64,000 nucleotides of DNA. Source: an uncultured Persicobacter sp. (GTDB lineage Bacteria; Bacteroidota; Bacteroidia; Cytophagales; Cyclobacteriaceae). Position 1 is the stretch's first letter; every line of letters starts with the position of its first letter. Both the position numbers and the translations under genes were made by a program. Location: positions 62,001 through 126,000 of the forward strand of contig CANMKE010000004.1 of assembly GCA_947498325.1 (NCBI GenBank), given 5' to 3'. Below, one piece after another: positions 29,728 to 39,242 of this stretch. Under the pieces are notes generated by a model that saw nothing but the letters and a program-made list of their open reading frames with translations, was not told where the DNA came from and did not search any database.

Positions 29728-30306
29728 ATGAAAAAACTATCCACTTACCTTATGGCATTTTTTATGCTGAGCGCAGGATTATTTCAAACCAGCTGTTACG
29801 GCCCTTTCAAGCTGACCGTAAAATTATGGAACTGGAATGGTCAGATTGGCGATAAATTTATCAATGCCTTGGTTTTTGTAGGCCTGAACATCATTCCTGT
29901 TTATGGCATCACCGCATTTTTGGATGCAGTCATTTTCAACTCTATTGAATTTTGGGGTGGCAACAATCCCATCACTATGGGACCTGATGAAACAGAACAA
30001 CGAATTGTTCAAGGGGAAAATAGCACTTACGCCATCACGGCTTCCCAAAACCGCTTTGATATTGAAGTAATTGCAGGTGAACATAAGGGCGAAACGGGTG
30101 CTTTTGTTTTCTCGGCACAGGAAAAATCCTGGGCATGGGAAACAGAAAATTCTTCGGAGGTTTTGATTCAGATGTCGGGCGACGAAAATAATCCGATGAT
30201 CAATATGCTTCCTCAATCAGCACACGCTTTCACGATGGATTACACGCAATTGGAACGTGTAAAAGCAAAAGGATGGCAAGCTCCTGAACTTGTGATGAAC
30301 AAATAA
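29728..30306 (+). CDS. DUF3332 family lipoprotein
   Basis: This 192-residue protein has a lipoprotein signal (lipobox QTSC, Cys about residue 23) and the DUF3332 signature CYGPFKLTVKLWNWNGQIGDKFINALVFV, followed by a hydrophobic segment (about residues 48-70) and the IEFWGGNNP motif. The C-terminal half is a small beta-rich domain. Function of DUF3332 is unknown. It is monocistronic with a terminator shared with the convergent DUF2911 gene. Confidence 0.88.
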   Translation: MKKLSTYLMAFFMLSAGLFQTSCYGPFKLTVKLWNWNGQIGDKFINALVFVGLNIIPVYGITAFLDAVIFNSIEFWGGNNPITMGPDETEQRIVQGENSTYAITASQNRFDIEVIAGEHKGETGAFVFSAQEKSWAWETENSSEVLIQMSGDENNPMINMLPQSAHAFTMDYTQLERVKAKGWQAPELVMNK

Positions 30307-30355
30307 CGTTATCAAGGTGTAAGTAATACAACTTATCACAATGACAATCGGTCAT

Positions 30356-30393
30356 AAAAAAAGGTAGCCTCAAACGGAAGCTACCTTTTTTTG
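30356..30393. terminator. Bidirectional terminator between DUF3332 and DUF2911 genes
   Basis: A 9-bp stem (AGGTAGCCT pairing with AAGCTACCT, with one weak pair) is flanked by A7 and T7 runs, so it serves both convergent genes. Confidence 0.88.
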
Positions 30394-30407
30394 TGCCTAA
30401 AAAAGTC

Positions 30408-30947
30408 TTACCAGGCAAATTCCACGGGAATCACCACCTTGGTTTTATCCCAAATGATCAACCAGTTGGCTTTGCCATCCTCTTTGTTTTCAAACTCCAT
30501 GGTAAAAGGCTCATACACCTGATCGAGCTGTTCTACCTTAGCCGTAACCCGAAGGACATCATTGTTTTCGTTATAATCATAAGCGCCCCATTGCCCAAGG
30601 TCATTATTGAAAATGATGGTCCATTCTTTTTCATTAGGCACAGTAAACACCGAATAGGTGCCCGCTTTAAGGATTTTTCCGCCAACACGTACATCCCCCG
30701 TAAGGGTGATTTCTGTAGCTTCATTGGCTCCCGTCCTCCAGACTTTACCATAAGGCACCAGCGTGCCAAACAGTTCACGGCCGCGTTTATTTGGCCTTCC
30801 GTAAGTGATCTTCACATAGCTGTCATGATTTTTCATGGTCACCACCGCCAAGGGACTCACTCGAGGTTTTAGGGCCTCTTGCGCCTGTACCTGAAAGGCT
30901 ATCGTGCATAAAATCACCATTAAGCTCGCCAATATAATTTTTTTCAT
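30408..30947 (-). CDS. DUF2911 family exported protein
   Basis: This 179-residue protein has a Sec signal (cleavage near QVQAQ) followed by a DUF2911 domain recognisable by PRVSPLAVV, YGRPNKRGRELFG, YGKVWRTGANEAT and AGTYSVFTVP. The family is common in Bacteroidota and predicted to be periplasmic and beta-rich. No enzymatic role is established. It stands alone, convergent with DUF3332 and divergent from the dCMP deaminase gene. Confidence 0.9.
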   Translation of the reverse strand: MKKIILASLMVILCTIAFQVQAQEALKPRVSPLAVVTMKNHDSYVKITYGRPNKRGRELFGTLVPYGKVWRTGANEATEITLTGDVRVGGKILKAGTYSVFTVPNEKEWTIIFNNDLGQWGAYDYNENNDVLRVTAKVEQLDQVYEPFTMEFENKEDGKANWLIIWDKTKVVIPVEFAW

Positions 30948-31110
30948 CTCCGTTTAGTTTGATTTTAAGTGTGGGCAGATTTATTTTGAGTCAAAATAAT
31001 ACTTGACGGAAATTAAGAAGACCTTTTCAGTCCCGCAAATGAATTCGTGCTGATAAAGCGATATTTTTTATGAGTGGTTAATTTCTGTCCTCCTACGAAA
31101 TATAAAAACC

Positions 31111-31605
31111 ATGAGCAGACCGAATTTTGACGATATTTACATGGAGCTCGCGCTGAATATCGCACGACGATCCCACTGTATCAAGAAGCATGTTGGTGCA
31201 GTATTGGCCAAAGACACCCGAATTATTTCCATCGGTTATAATGGGCCTCCAGCAGGCACACACAACTGTGATGAAGAATACCCAACAACAGGATGCGCAA
31301 GCGATTCCAAGGGAAGTTGTTCATTGGCCATCCATGCTGAACAAAACGCAATACTGTATGCGGTAAAAAATAAAACAGACGTTGAAGGCAGTACGCTCTA
31401 CGTTACCCTTGCCCCTTGTTTGGCCTGCGCGCGCATCATTTACAGCTCTGGCATCAAGGAGGTGTATTATTACAAATCATATGCTGAATACAAAGGACTG
31501 CCTTCAGATGAAGGCGTGGATTTCCTGCGTAAGTTTGGCGTGAAAGTCGAAAAATACACCACCCAACGATTTGAAGATAAAGAACGATTGGATTCGTTGA
31601 TTTAA
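31111..31605 (+). CDS. dCMP deaminase family protein
   Basis: This 164-residue cytidine/deoxycytidylate deaminase has the zinc site HAEQNA (His75, catalytic Glu77) and PCLACA (Cys103, Cys106). An additional Cys/His set (His51, Cys53, Cys62, Cys70) matches the second zinc site of ComEB-type dCMP deaminases. It deaminates dCMP to dUMP, feeding thymidylate synthesis in the cytoplasm. It is monocistronic, followed by a terminator. Confidence 0.93.
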   Translation: MSRPNFDDIYMELALNIARRSHCIKKHVGAVLAKDTRIISIGYNGPPAGTHNCDEEYPTTGCASDSKGSCSLAIHAEQNAILYAVKNKTDVEGSTLYVTLAPCLACARIIYSSGIKEVYYYKSYAEYKGLPSDEGVDFLRKFGVKVEKYTTQRFEDKERLDSLI

Positions 31606-31619
31606 ATACTACAACAAAC

Positions 31620-31656
31620 GAAACAGGCTACCCAAATTGGATAGCCTGTTTTTGTT
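31620..31656 (+). terminator. Terminator of the dCMP deaminase gene
   Basis: The stem ACAGGCTA / TAGCCTGT with an inner CC-AAATT-GG pairing is followed by TTTTTGTTTT, 17 nt after the stop codon. Confidence 0.85.
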
Positions 31657-31670
31657 TTATGTGGAATTTT

Positions 31671-31703
31671 GGTGCATCATACGCACGCCGCGTGCGGTGC
31701 ACC
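31671..31703. repeat. Long imperfect palindrome
   Basis: The arms GGTGCA...CGCACG and CGTGCG...TGCACC surround a CCG loop, giving a GC-rich stem with a small internal bulge in an otherwise AT-rich gap. It lies between two convergent genes. It could be a mobile palindromic element or a message-end structure. Confidence 0.5.
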
Positions 31704-31710
31704 TACCGTC

Positions 31711-31983
31711 TTATTCTTTCAATAATTTCTCGACCACCTGTCCGTCCAACATCACCTGGTACAAACCAGCACCCAAATGACTGACATCAACCGTTGAGGC
31801 GTTTGGCGCAACCACTGTTTTCAGCGCAATGCGTCCCATCGCATCAACAAACTGAACCATTGCCTGCTTGCTCAGCCCTTCGAAATGAAGGTGCTCTTGA
31901 ACAGGGTTTGGATAAACATGAATGCCTGTTCGGACAATCAACAAATTAAAAAAGTCCAAGCCTTCATTAGACTTGGACTTCAT
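31711..31983 (-). pseudogene. Orphan type IX secretion C-terminal sorting domain
   Basis: The frame encodes about 90 residues from the ATG at 31983; a TTG start overlapping murB would add eight. From GIHVYPNPVQEHLHFEGL to the LGAGLYQVMLDG and final KLLKE stretch it is a complete T9SS C-terminal sorting domain. Such domains normally sit at the end of large secreted proteins. Here no signal peptide and no cargo domain precede it, only about 20 residues of unrelated sequence. It begins 20 nt after murB. It is most likely the remnant of a deleted secreted-protein gene. A functional small protein is less likely because it has no export signal. Confidence 0.55.
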
Positions 31984-32003
31984 TGTATCATATAAGAGAA
32001 ATA

Positions 32004-33023
32004 TCAACCAATAATATTCACTTCCGGCTGTATCTCCACCCCAAATTTCTCCATCACTGAGGCTTGAATTTCTTTTGCCAGATCAATAATCGCCTGCCCG
32101 TTGTTTCCGCCGAAGTTTACCAAAACAAGTGCCTGCTTTTCGTGCACGCCGACATTACCTTTTCTGTAGCCTTTCCATCCGGCTTGGTCGATCAGAAAAC
32201 CTGCGGGGATTTTCACAAAACCTTTTCCTGCAGGGTAACCGGACAATCGTGGGAATTCTTCTTTGAGGTCAAGGTATTGATCTTCTTCAATGACAGGATT
32301 TTTGAAGAAGCTTCCGCCATTGCCGATGTCTTTAGGATCAGGCAATTTGGACTGACGGATCTCAATCACGGCATCGCTGACGGCCTTTGGGGTGATTTCA
32401 GTAATGCCTTTTTCTTCCAAAACCTGCTGAATCGCTCCATAGGAAACATTGAGTTTTGCCGATTTATTCAGCTTCAGGCAAACCGAAGTAATGATGAATT
32501 TTCCTTTGCCTGCTCTTTTGAAAAAGGAATCACGGTAGCCGAAAGCACATTCTTCATGGGTAAAGGTTTTCAGTTCGCCCGTTGCCACTTCTACGGCCTC
32601 CAAAGATTCAAAAACATCTTTGAGTTCCATGCCATAGGCTCCAATATTCTGTATCGGTGATGCACCCACCGAGCCTGGGATCAAGGACATATTCTCCATC
32701 CCAAACCAACCGTTCGCCAAGGTATGCAAAACCACTTCATGCCATACCTCACCTGCACCTACTTTCAGGAATACATTGCTTTCATCTTCCTTCACCAACT
32801 CGATGCCCTTGATTTGATTCAAGATGATTAATCCATCATAAGGTTTGGTGAACAACACATTGCTACCACCGCCGAGCATCATCCACGGATTCTGCTGAAA
32901 AATATCCGAGGCCAACACCTCTTTCAGTTCCTCCACAGAGGTTATGGATGTGAAATAATTGGCTGTTTCAGACACCCCGAAGGTGTTCAAGCCCGCAAGC
33001 GAATGGTTTTCCTGAATTTTCAT
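32004..33023 (-). CDS. murB: UDP-N-acetylenolpyruvoylglucosamine reductase
   Basis: This 339-residue FAD-dependent enzyme reduces UDP-GlcNAc-enolpyruvate to UDP-MurNAc in peptidoglycan synthesis. The FAD-binding N-terminal domain shows MLGGGSNVLF and SLIPGSVGASPIQNIGAYGMEL. The C-terminal catalytic domain has the proton-donor Ser in GNGGSFFKNPV and the terminal Glu in PEVNIIG. The length and YRDSFFK segment fit the E. coli-type (type I) enzyme. It may be co-transcribed with the orphan sorting domain that follows. Confidence 0.95.
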   Translation of the reverse strand: MKIQENHSLAGLNTFGVSETANYFTSITSVEELKEVLASDIFQQNPWMMLGGGSNVLFTKPYDGLIILNQIKGIELVKEDESNVFLKVGAGEVWHEVVLHTLANGWFGMENMSLIPGSVGASPIQNIGAYGMELKDVFESLEAVEVATGELKTFTHEECAFGYRDSFFKRAGKGKFIITSVCLKLNKSAKLNVSYGAIQQVLEEKGITEITPKAVSDAVIEIRQSKLPDPKDIGNGGSFFKNPVIEEDQYLDLKEEFPRLSGYPAGKGFVKIPAGFLIDQAGWKGYRKGNVGVHEKQALVLVNFGGNNGQAIIDLAKEIQASVMEKFGVEIQPEVNIIG

Positions 33024-33489
33024 GCTGTAAATGTTATGGCTTGCAAGTTAAGGAACAGGAATGAGAATTAATACCATGAGGGGAAAGGATTGTGGCTTGT
33101 CAGTTGGAAGGGCTAAATTGTAGTGTTTTGACCATGATTACCTTGATTTACAGGATTGCCTTGATTTTTTTATTCAGGTCAATCTTGTAAAGGCATAATT
33201 CATTATGTCTCACCCTATGGTTTTCGATGATAATGTAGAAGAGTTGTTGCATAACCATAATCTGATTTTACACCACGAAATTTTATTTGGCCACTGTATG
33301 GGCTGACCTATGTGCCTGCCCGAATCATCATCTATTTTGGGTGGTTTGGATACACACGCAGGTGCATCCGTACAGCTCACGAAATAATATTTTACACTAA
33401 ATTCAAAGAACCAAACCGTGCGACAGCCTCTTAGCGAAGCGAAAGATAAAGGTCATGGTTAATTGATTTTTAATTAAAGCTAAGCCGAT

Positions 33490-33518
33490 GCTATCACGAG
33501 AGGAACGCTTGCGATAGC
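33490..33518 (+). repeat. Palindromic repeat, CTATCACGAGAG family, copy 1
   Basis: The element has outer arms GCTATC and GATAGC and reads CTATCACGAGAGG at its left. It is similar to copies at 40354-40384 and 44137-44163. The inner arm is degenerate here. Confidence 0.6.
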
Positions 33519-33524
33519 CTAATG

Positions 33525-33549
33525 AGTCGTTAAGAATAACGCCTCTACA
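33525..33549 (-). repeat. Palindromic repeat, TGTAGRGRCGT family, copy 1
   Basis: Read on the minus strand it begins TGTAGAGGCGT and ends CTTAACGACT. It matches the copy at 39284-39308 at 21 of 25 positions and lies only 6 nt from the neighbouring repeat. Confidence 0.65.
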
Positions 33550-33632
33550 AGCATTTCAAATTCAAGTCTGTGTAAATATAAAATCATGGAAATCAAGGTC
33601 CCTTAACACGCTATTTTGGTACCTCACGGTAC

Positions 33633-33657
33633 GGACGTTGCATGCAACGTCCCTACA
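33633..33657 (-). repeat. Palindromic repeat, TGTAGRGRCGT family, copy 2
   Basis: On the minus strand it begins TGTAGGGACGT. Positions 33633-33652 form a perfect 20-nt palindrome with centre TGCATGCA. It shares its outer ends with the copies at 33525-33549 and 39284-39308, while the centre differs. Similar elements are common in some Bacteroidota and cyanobacteria. Confidence 0.7.
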
Positions 33658-33667
33658 TAACCATAAA

Positions 33668-34804
33668 TCACCGCCGCAACACCACCTGATTACCTGGCAG
33701 GTTTTGCACAATAGACTGCAACTCCAGGCTCAGCAAGGTCGAAAGCAACTGATTATCCTCCATCTCCATTCCTGCTAAAAGTTCATCACGGTGAATGGGT
33801 TGCCCGTATTTTTGAAGAAAAGTAACCACGGCCATCTCCTCATTGCTCAAAAATTCTTCAAACTTCTTGCTTACTGCGTCTTGTTCATCTGTTGGCAATT
33901 GCCAATTCAGCAAGCTGACCAAATCCTCGGGAGTCGTCATAAGATGTGCTCTTTGCTGTTTGACCAGGTTATTGCAACCTTCACTATATTTGGAATGATA
34001 GGGCCCACCGAGTGCCAAAACCTCCCGATTGTAATCATTGGCAAGTTCAGCCGTTATCAGGGCGCCACCAGAAGCCATGGCTTCCATGACCACCACAGCA
34101 TCGCAGAGGCCAGCGATAATCCGGTTTCGGGCAGGAAAAAGCATGGCATCGGGGGAGGTATCCAAGGGGGATTCTGTGATCAGGGCACCACCACATTTCA
34201 CCATTTCTACGGCAGTATTGCGGTGTTTTTGCGGATAAATAATGTTCATTCCACTGGCCATAATTCCGATGGTGGGCAGCGCTGTAGCGAGTGCTCTTTT
34301 ATGTGCATGGATATCAATACCGTAGGCAAGCCCAGAGACGATGGTGGGCTGATAAGGTTTGAGGTAATCTATAAAATCAGTGAGAAAATCAAGTCCGTAA
34401 GCGGTAGCACGCCTTGTACCCACCACTGCAATACTCCGGTGCGGATTCAGGTCGGCCTCCCCATATACATAAATGACGGGCGGCGCATCGGCAATTTGTT
34501 TGAGTCGGAAGGGATAAGCGGGATCCTGCAATGAAAGCAAACGGATACCCAGCTGGCTGCAACGATCGATTTGCTGTTGTGCGGCATCAAAAAACAGGGT
34601 CGGGTTTTTCAGGTGTGCCGATAATTTCGCGCCCACCCCTTTAACTTTCTGAAGTTCACCTGGAGGAACATCCCATACCGCTTGTGCCGAGCCAAAATGG
34701 GCGATCAGTGAACGAAAAATATGCGCTCCAACGCCTGGTACCATGCCCAGGGCGATAGCGCCTAAAAGGAATTGTTTTTCCTTAGAGCTGTGTTTTGAGG
34801 TCAA
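33668..34804 (-). CDS. dprA: DNA-processing protein DprA
   Basis: This 378-residue protein has a short N-terminal helix-hairpin-helix-like region, a Rossmann-like DprA domain (VVGTRRATAYG, SGLAYGIDIHAH, FPARNRIIAGL, GGALITAELA, GGPYHSKYSEGCNNLV) and a C-terminal winged-helix-like domain (about residues 310-378). DprA loads RecA on incoming single-stranded DNA in natural transformation and is widespread even in species not known to be competent. The start is a TTG that overlaps the MerR gene by 23 nt, so the two are translationally coupled. No ATG is available until codon 20. Confidence 0.93.
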   Translation of the reverse strand: MTSKHSSKEKQFLLGAIALGMVPGVGAHIFRSLIAHFGSAQAVWDVPPGELQKVKGVGAKLSAHLKNPTLFFDAAQQQIDRCSQLGIRLLSLQDPAYPFRLKQIADAPPVIYVYGEADLNPHRSIAVVGTRRATAYGLDFLTDFIDYLKPYQPTIVSGLAYGIDIHAHKRALATALPTIGIMASGMNIIYPQKHRNTAVEMVKCGGALITESPLDTSPDAMLFPARNRIIAGLCDAVVVMEAMASGGALITAELANDYNREVLALGGPYHSKYSEGCNNLVKQQRAHLMTTPEDLVSLLNWQLPTDEQDAVSKKFEEFLSNEEMAVVTFLQKYGQPIHRDELLAGMEMEDNQLLSTLLSLELQSIVQNLPGNQVVLRR

Positions 34805-35117
34805 TGAGGAAAGATTTTAGTGAGCGAAGAGATTCTACTATCTCCAACTTATCTTTGACCTCTTTGGAATTGTTTTTCAGGTAATCTTTGGCACCTTGTA
34901 AGGTATAGCCCTTTTCTTTCACCAAATGGTAAATCACTTTCACGTTGGCAATATCCTCACGCGTAAACTGACGGTTACCATTGCGGTTTTTCTTCGGGCG
35001 GATCAATCCAAATTCCCCCTCCCAGAAGCGAATCAATGAAGTGGAAACCTGCAACATTTCCGCTACCTCGCCAATTGTAAAGTATTTTTTTAGTATTTCT
35101 TTCTCTTTGTACGGCAC
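34782..35117 (-). CDS. MerR-family transcriptional regulator
   Basis: This 111-residue protein has an N-terminal MerR helix-turn-helix (FTIGEVAEMLQVSTSLIRFWE, wing around RPKKNRNGNRQFT) and a short helical tail (about residues 70-111), without an effector-binding domain. The start is a GTG; a stop codon lies two codons upstream, which excludes a longer form. It overlaps dprA, so it may regulate this operon or act elsewhere. Ligand unknown. Confidence 0.88.
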   Translation of the reverse strand: MPYKEKEILKKYFTIGEVAEMLQVSTSLIRFWEGEFGLIRPKKNRNGNRQFTREDIANVKVIYHLVKEKGYTLQGAKDYLKNNSKEVKDKLEIVESLRSLKSFLIDLKTQL

Positions 35118-35213
35118 AGTTCAAAGGCTTAAAGTGTTCATTTCCTCCCAAGTACTCTTTCTTAAATATCGCATAAATTTAAAAGAAATAAAGCACTTAC
35201 TCTAAAAGACTTC

Positions 35214-35285
35214 AAAAAAATAGCGACAGGTTTTCTCCCGAATCCACGGACAAAGGTCGGCAGATTCGCGAAAAACCAATCGCTA
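35214..35285 (-). terminator. Long imperfect hairpin terminator between the M23 peptidase and MerR genes
   Basis: Three paired blocks, TAGCGA/TCGCTA, GGTTTT/AAAACC and GAATC/GATTC, are separated by small bulges and close an 18-nt loop. On the minus strand a run of seven T residues follows directly. It lies 70 nt after the peptidase stop and about 100 nt before the MerR start. Confidence 0.75.
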
Positions 35286-35353
35286 ATATTGATCTCAGTG
35301 CCTCAAAACGGTTTTTTCAAACCCTCGAGCAAAAAGACGAGATTTTGTTTTAT

Positions 35354-36331
35354 TTATGACAATGACTGATTTTCTACCGATGCCAGGCGCAATAACTCCT
35401 CATATTCCTCAGGCGTAATCCCCTGGTACAAATAATTAATTGGATTGACCGGGCGGTCATTTTTACGGACTTCATAATGGCAATGCGGTGCAGTCGAAGA
35501 GCCCGTGTTCCCCACGTAGCCGATCAAATCCCCACGCTTCACTTTTGCACCACGCTTAACCGCAAAATCCTGCATATGCGCATAAAGTGTTTTATAGCCA
35601 TAACCGTGGTCAATCACAATATGCTTACCGTAACCACTGAAATCCGTTTTGGTCTTCACCACCTTGCCGGCCCCGGTAGCGTAAATTGGCGTTCCTTTGG
35701 GTGCCGAAAAATCAATCCCAGTATGTAATCTTCGGATTTTATGAATTGGGTGAATTCGATAACCGTAACCGGAAGCCAAACGCTTCAGGTCTTTATTACT
35801 CAAAGGCTGAATAGCAGGCAATGATGCCCACAGTTTTTCTTTGTTTCGGGCCAGGCTCAAAATTTCATCGTAGGATTTAGACTGCACATACAGGCGTTTG
35901 CGCAGCGCGTCCACTTTTTTGTAAGTATCCAATACCAGGGATTCACTTTTCAGCCCTCGCTCCAGCAGGTCGGCATACCGATAACTGCCGCCAACACCTC
36001 CTTGCCGTACTTCGAGAGGAATAGGCTCTGCCTCATAAATTACCCGATAAATATTTGCATCCCGCTCCTCCAGATAGCCCAGCATCTTCACCGCATTATC
36101 GACCTTGCCTTTAAGCAGGTCATAATGATACTGAAGCTCTTTATTTTCCTTCTTGAGTATCGCTTCCTTCGGGGAGTCAAACCAAATACCGAAAATCACT
36201 AAAATAACGATTGCACAGCAAATACTGCCAGTCAGGAACCCCAAATAGTTCATTAACCGCATACGTTTAGATATGGTAATCCTTTCGTATCTGCACGTTT
36301 CTGTATCGTAGTAATATTTTATCTTGGCCAT
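35354..36331 (-). CDS. M23 family peptidoglycan endopeptidase, membrane-anchored
   Basis: This 325-residue protein has one membrane helix (about residues 29-50), a coiled-coil-like segment (about residues 55-90), and a C-terminal M23 domain with the zinc ligands in HTGIDFSAP (His and Asp) and HCHYEVRKN (His-x-His). The segment YGYRIHPIHKIRRLHTGID is typical of the family. It likely cleaves peptidoglycan cross-bridges in the periplasm or activates amidases. All ligands are present, so it looks active. It is divergent from alaS. Confidence 0.93.
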   Translation of the reverse strand: MAKIKYYYDTETCRYERITISKRMRLMNYLGFLTGSICCAIVILVIFGIWFDSPKEAILKKENKELQYHYDLLKGKVDNAVKMLGYLEERDANIYRVIYEAEPIPLEVRQGGVGGSYRYADLLERGLKSESLVLDTYKKVDALRKRLYVQSKSYDEILSLARNKEKLWASLPAIQPLSNKDLKRLASGYGYRIHPIHKIRRLHTGIDFSAPKGTPIYATGAGKVVKTKTDFSGYGKHIVIDHGYGYKTLYAHMQDFAVKRGAKVKRGDLIGYVGNTGSSTAPHCHYEVRKNDRPVNPINYLYQGITPEEYEELLRLASVENQSLS

Positions 36332-36378
36332 CTGTTGAGTATGTATTCTAAAATTCTGCTATTTTTGTGAATTAAATG

Positions 36379-36409
36379 TTCGTTCACATCATTTGATGCA
36401 TTACTTTTG
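36379..36409 (+). promoter_or_regulatory. Candidate promoter of alaS
   Basis: TACTTTTG (36402-36409) is a perfect TAnnTTTG -7 box, with TTCG (36379-36382) exactly 19 nt upstream as -33 box. It predicts a 5-prime leader of about 90 nt. Confidence 0.55.
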
Positions 36410-36504
36410 CAGAAGTGATCAAAATCGACATAGCAAGTTATGTAAAGGTACAGCTAAAACATAACTTTCAAAATTAGCAATTCAAATTTTAGTTATTCAG
36501 ATAC

Positions 36505-39129
36505 ATGGATTCCAAGCAAATAAGACAGAAATTTTTGGAGTTTTTTGAGGAAAAAACACACCAAGTAGTGTCCTCTGCGCCAATGGTAGTCAAAGACGAC
36601 CCTACCTTGATGTTCACCAATGCCGGAATGAATCAATTTAAAGATATCTTCTTAGGTAATAAAACGGTAGATTATAAACGAGCCGCAGATACTCAAAAGT
36701 GCATGAGGGTTTCTGGCAAGCACAATGACTTGGAAGAGGTGGGGATTGATACCTATCACCACACCATGTTCGAGATGCTGGGTAACTGGTCTTTTGGTGA
36801 TTATTTCAAAAAAGAAGCCATCGCTTGGGCGTGGGAACTTTTGACGGATGTTTATCAGTTGCCAAAAGAGCGTTTGTATGTAACGATCTTTGAAGGAGAC
36901 GAAAAAGAAGGATTGGCACGCGATACGGAGGCTTATGATTTCTGGAAAGCTTTGATTGCTGAAGAGCGCATTCTTAACGGAAATAAAAAAGACAACTTCT
37001 GGGAAATGGGTGAGCAAGGTCCTTGTGGTCCATGTTCGGAAATCCACATTGACTTGCGTTCGGATGCCGAAATTGCAGCGGTGGCAGGTAAAGACTTGGT
37101 AAATGAAGACCACCCACAAGTTGTTGAGATCTGGAACTTGGTATTCATGCAGTTCAACCGCATGGCGGATGGTAGCCTGATCAAGTTGCCTGCGCAACAT
37201 GTCGATACAGGCATGGGCTTTGAGCGTTTGTGTATGGCGCTTCAGGGCAAAACATCAAACTACGATACAGATGTCTTCCAACCAATGATCCAATTCTTGG
37301 CACAGAAGTCAGGCGTTGAGTACGGTAAAGACGAAAAAATTGACATCGCTTTGCGTGTGATTGTCGATCACGTTCGTGCGGTATCTTTCGCGATTGCCGA
37401 CGGTCAGTTGCCATCAAACAACAAAGCTGGGTATGTGATCCGTCGTATTTTGCGCCGTGCGGTACGTTACGGTTACACTTTCTTGGACTTCAAACAGCCG
37501 TTCATCAACACGCTTGTGCCACTATTGTGTGAGCAATTTGACGGTGTGTTCCCTGAGTTGATCGCTCAGCAAGATTTCATCATCAAGGTGATCATGGAAG
37601 AGGAGTCGGCTTTCTTGCGTACGTTGGAAACAGGTTTGCGCAAAATCGACGGCTTGAGCGAAGAGTTGAAAGCTTCGAAAAAAGATACCTTGGACGGCAA
37701 GACTGTCTTTGAATTATATGATACTTTCGGTTTCCCTGTCGATCTGACGGCATTGATCGCCCGTGAGAACGGTCTGAACATTGACGAAAAAGGCTTCGAG
37801 GCGGAGATGAAGGTACAGAAAGATCGTTCGCGTAATGCGGCGAAAACGGAAACTTCGGATTGGACGGTTGTTCATGAGGGAGAAGATGTGAGCTTCATCG
37901 GTTACGATCATTTGGAAGCAACGACCAAAATCTTGCGTTACCGTGAGGTGAAAGACAACAAGAAAAAGTCGATGTTCCAAGTGGTTTTGGAAACAACACC
38001 ATTCTATGCAGAATCAGGAGGACAGGCTGGTGATGTAGGGTACATTGAGGCTGAAGGTAAAAAATACAGCATCATCGATACCAAGAAGGAAAATGAATTG
38101 TCTATTCACTTGATGAAGGCACTTCCTGAAAATCCTTCGGCTGAATTCCATGCGGTAGTAAGCGCGAAAAAACGTCAGTTGTCAATGAACAACCACACGG
38201 CGACGCACTTGTTGCACTCAGCATTGAAATCGGTTTTGGGTGATCACGTTCAGCAAAAAGGATCATTTGTTTCGGACAGCGTATTGCGTTTTGACTTCTC
38301 TCATTTCTCGAAAATGACAGACGAAGAAATCGCTCAGGTAGAAGAAATCGTGAACCAAAAAATCCGTGAGAACATCTCTTTGGATGAGCGTCGTAACTTG
38401 CCAATCGCTGAAGCACAAGCTTTAGGCGCAACAGCATTGTTCGGTGAGAAATACGGTGATTTCGTTCGTGTGATTACTTTCGATTCTGCTTATTCTGTTG
38501 AGCTTTGTGGTGGTACACACGTATCGGCTACGGGTCAGATCGGTTTGTTCAAAATCACTGCTGAATCTTCAGTAGCTGCGGGTGTTCGTCGTATCGAAGC
38601 CTTGACTGCTGACGGTGCAGAAGCTTATATGAACAAAGCGTCGAACGAGTTGAAAGCGATCAAAGAAGCATTGAAAAATCCTAAGGATGCCATCAAAGCG
38701 ATTGAAGCCTTGATGAACGAACGTGCTGCTTTGGCGAAAGAAATCGAAACATTGCACGCTGAAAAAGCACAGGCATTGAAAGGCGACTTGAAAGCTGCCG
38801 TTGAAGCCAAAGGCGACATCAACGTCGTGATCAAAAAAGTGAGCCTTCCTGCTGCGGATCAGTTGAAGAACCTTTGTTTCCAAATGAAAAACGAGATCGA
38901 CAACCTCTTCATGGTATTGGCAGCCGACATCGCTGGCAAACCACAGGTAGCGGTAATGATCTCCGAAAACTTAGTAAAAGAAAAAGACCTACATGCAGGT
39001 AAAATGGTGAAAGAATTAGCCAAAGCCATCAAAGGTGGTGGCGGTGGTCAGCCTTTCTTCGCAACTGCGGGTGGTAAAGATATCACAGGATTAGATGCCG
39101 TGGTAGAAAACGCCAAAGCGTTGATCTAA
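36505..39129 (+). CDS. alaS: Alanyl-tRNA synthetase
   Basis: This 874-residue class II synthetase charges tRNA-Ala. Catalytic domain motifs are [10 protein letters not shown] and [18 protein letters not shown]. The editing domain shows [11 protein letters not shown] and CGGTHV, the zinc-binding set that clears mischarged tRNA. The C-Ala domain ends with [17 protein letters not shown]. Length is normal. Leucine codons here are mostly TTG, unlike neighbouring genes, which use CTG often. It has a good promoter and terminator and is monocistronic. Confidence 0.97.
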   Translation: MDSKQIRQKFLEFFEEKTHQVVSSAPMVVKDDPTLMFTNAGMNQFKDIFLGNKTVDYKRAADTQKCMRVSGKHNDLEEVGIDTYHHTMFEMLGNWSFGDYFKKEAIAWAWELLTDVYQLPKERLYVTIFEGDEKEGLARDTEAYDFWKALIAEERILNGNKKDNFWEMGEQGPCGPCSEIHIDLRSDAEIAAVAGKDLVNEDHPQVVEIWNLVFMQFNRMADGSLIKLPAQHVDTGMGFERLCMALQGKTSNYDTDVFQPMIQFLAQKSGVEYGKDEKIDIALRVIVDHVRAVSFAIADGQLPSNNKAGYVIRRILRRAVRYGYTFLDFKQPFINTLVPLLCEQFDGVFPELIAQQDFIIKVIMEEESAFLRTLETGLRKIDGLSEELKASKKDTLDGKTVFELYDTFGFPVDLTALIARENGLNIDEKGFEAEMKVQKDRSRNAAKTETSDWTVVHEGEDVSFIGYDHLEATTKILRYREVKDNKKKSMFQVVLETTPFYAESGGQAGDVGYIEAEGKKYSIIDTKKENELSIHLMKALPENPSAEFHAVVSAKKRQLSMNNHTATHLLHSALKSVLGDHVQQKGSFVSDSVLRFDFSHFSKMTDEEIAQVEEIVNQKIRENISLDERRNLPIAEAQALGATALFGEKYGDFVRVITFDSAYSVELCGGTHVSATGQIGLFKITAESSVAAGVRRIEALTADGAEAYMNKASNELKAIKEALKNPKDAIKAIEALMNERAALAKEIETLHAEKAQALKGDLKAAVEAKGDINVVIKKVSLPAADQLKNLCFQMKNEIDNLFMVLAADIAGKPQVAVMISENLVKEKDLHAGKMVKELAKAIKGGGGGQPFFATAGGKDITGLDAVVENAKALI

Positions 39130-39152
39130 TCATCCATTCTTCATTGAATTTT

Positions 39153-39189
39153 AAAGCGTCGCTTTCCTCGGGAGGTGGCGCTTTTTTTG
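39153..39189 (+). terminator. Terminator of alaS
   Basis: The stem AAAGCGTC pairs with GGCGCTTT (one weak pair), followed by seven T residues, about 25 nt after the stop codon. Confidence 0.82.
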
Positions 39190-39242
39190 TGTCTTGGCAT
39201 CCTTTCGTTGACCACAGCTGAAGCAATGGCCTAACAGAGTCA

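Larger units (their letters stand above)
33024..33667. other. Repeat-bearing gap between dprA and murB
   Basis: These 644 nt have no coding frame. They hold three short palindromic elements (33490-33518, 33525-33549, 33633-33657) that recur elsewhere in the window, listed separately. The left half (33100-33470) shows no feature that I can name. Confidence 0.6.

Noticed and set aside
33024-33667. CRISPR array in the repeat-bearing gap
   Set aside because: The palindromic elements differ from each other and are not regularly spaced. No cas gene is present.
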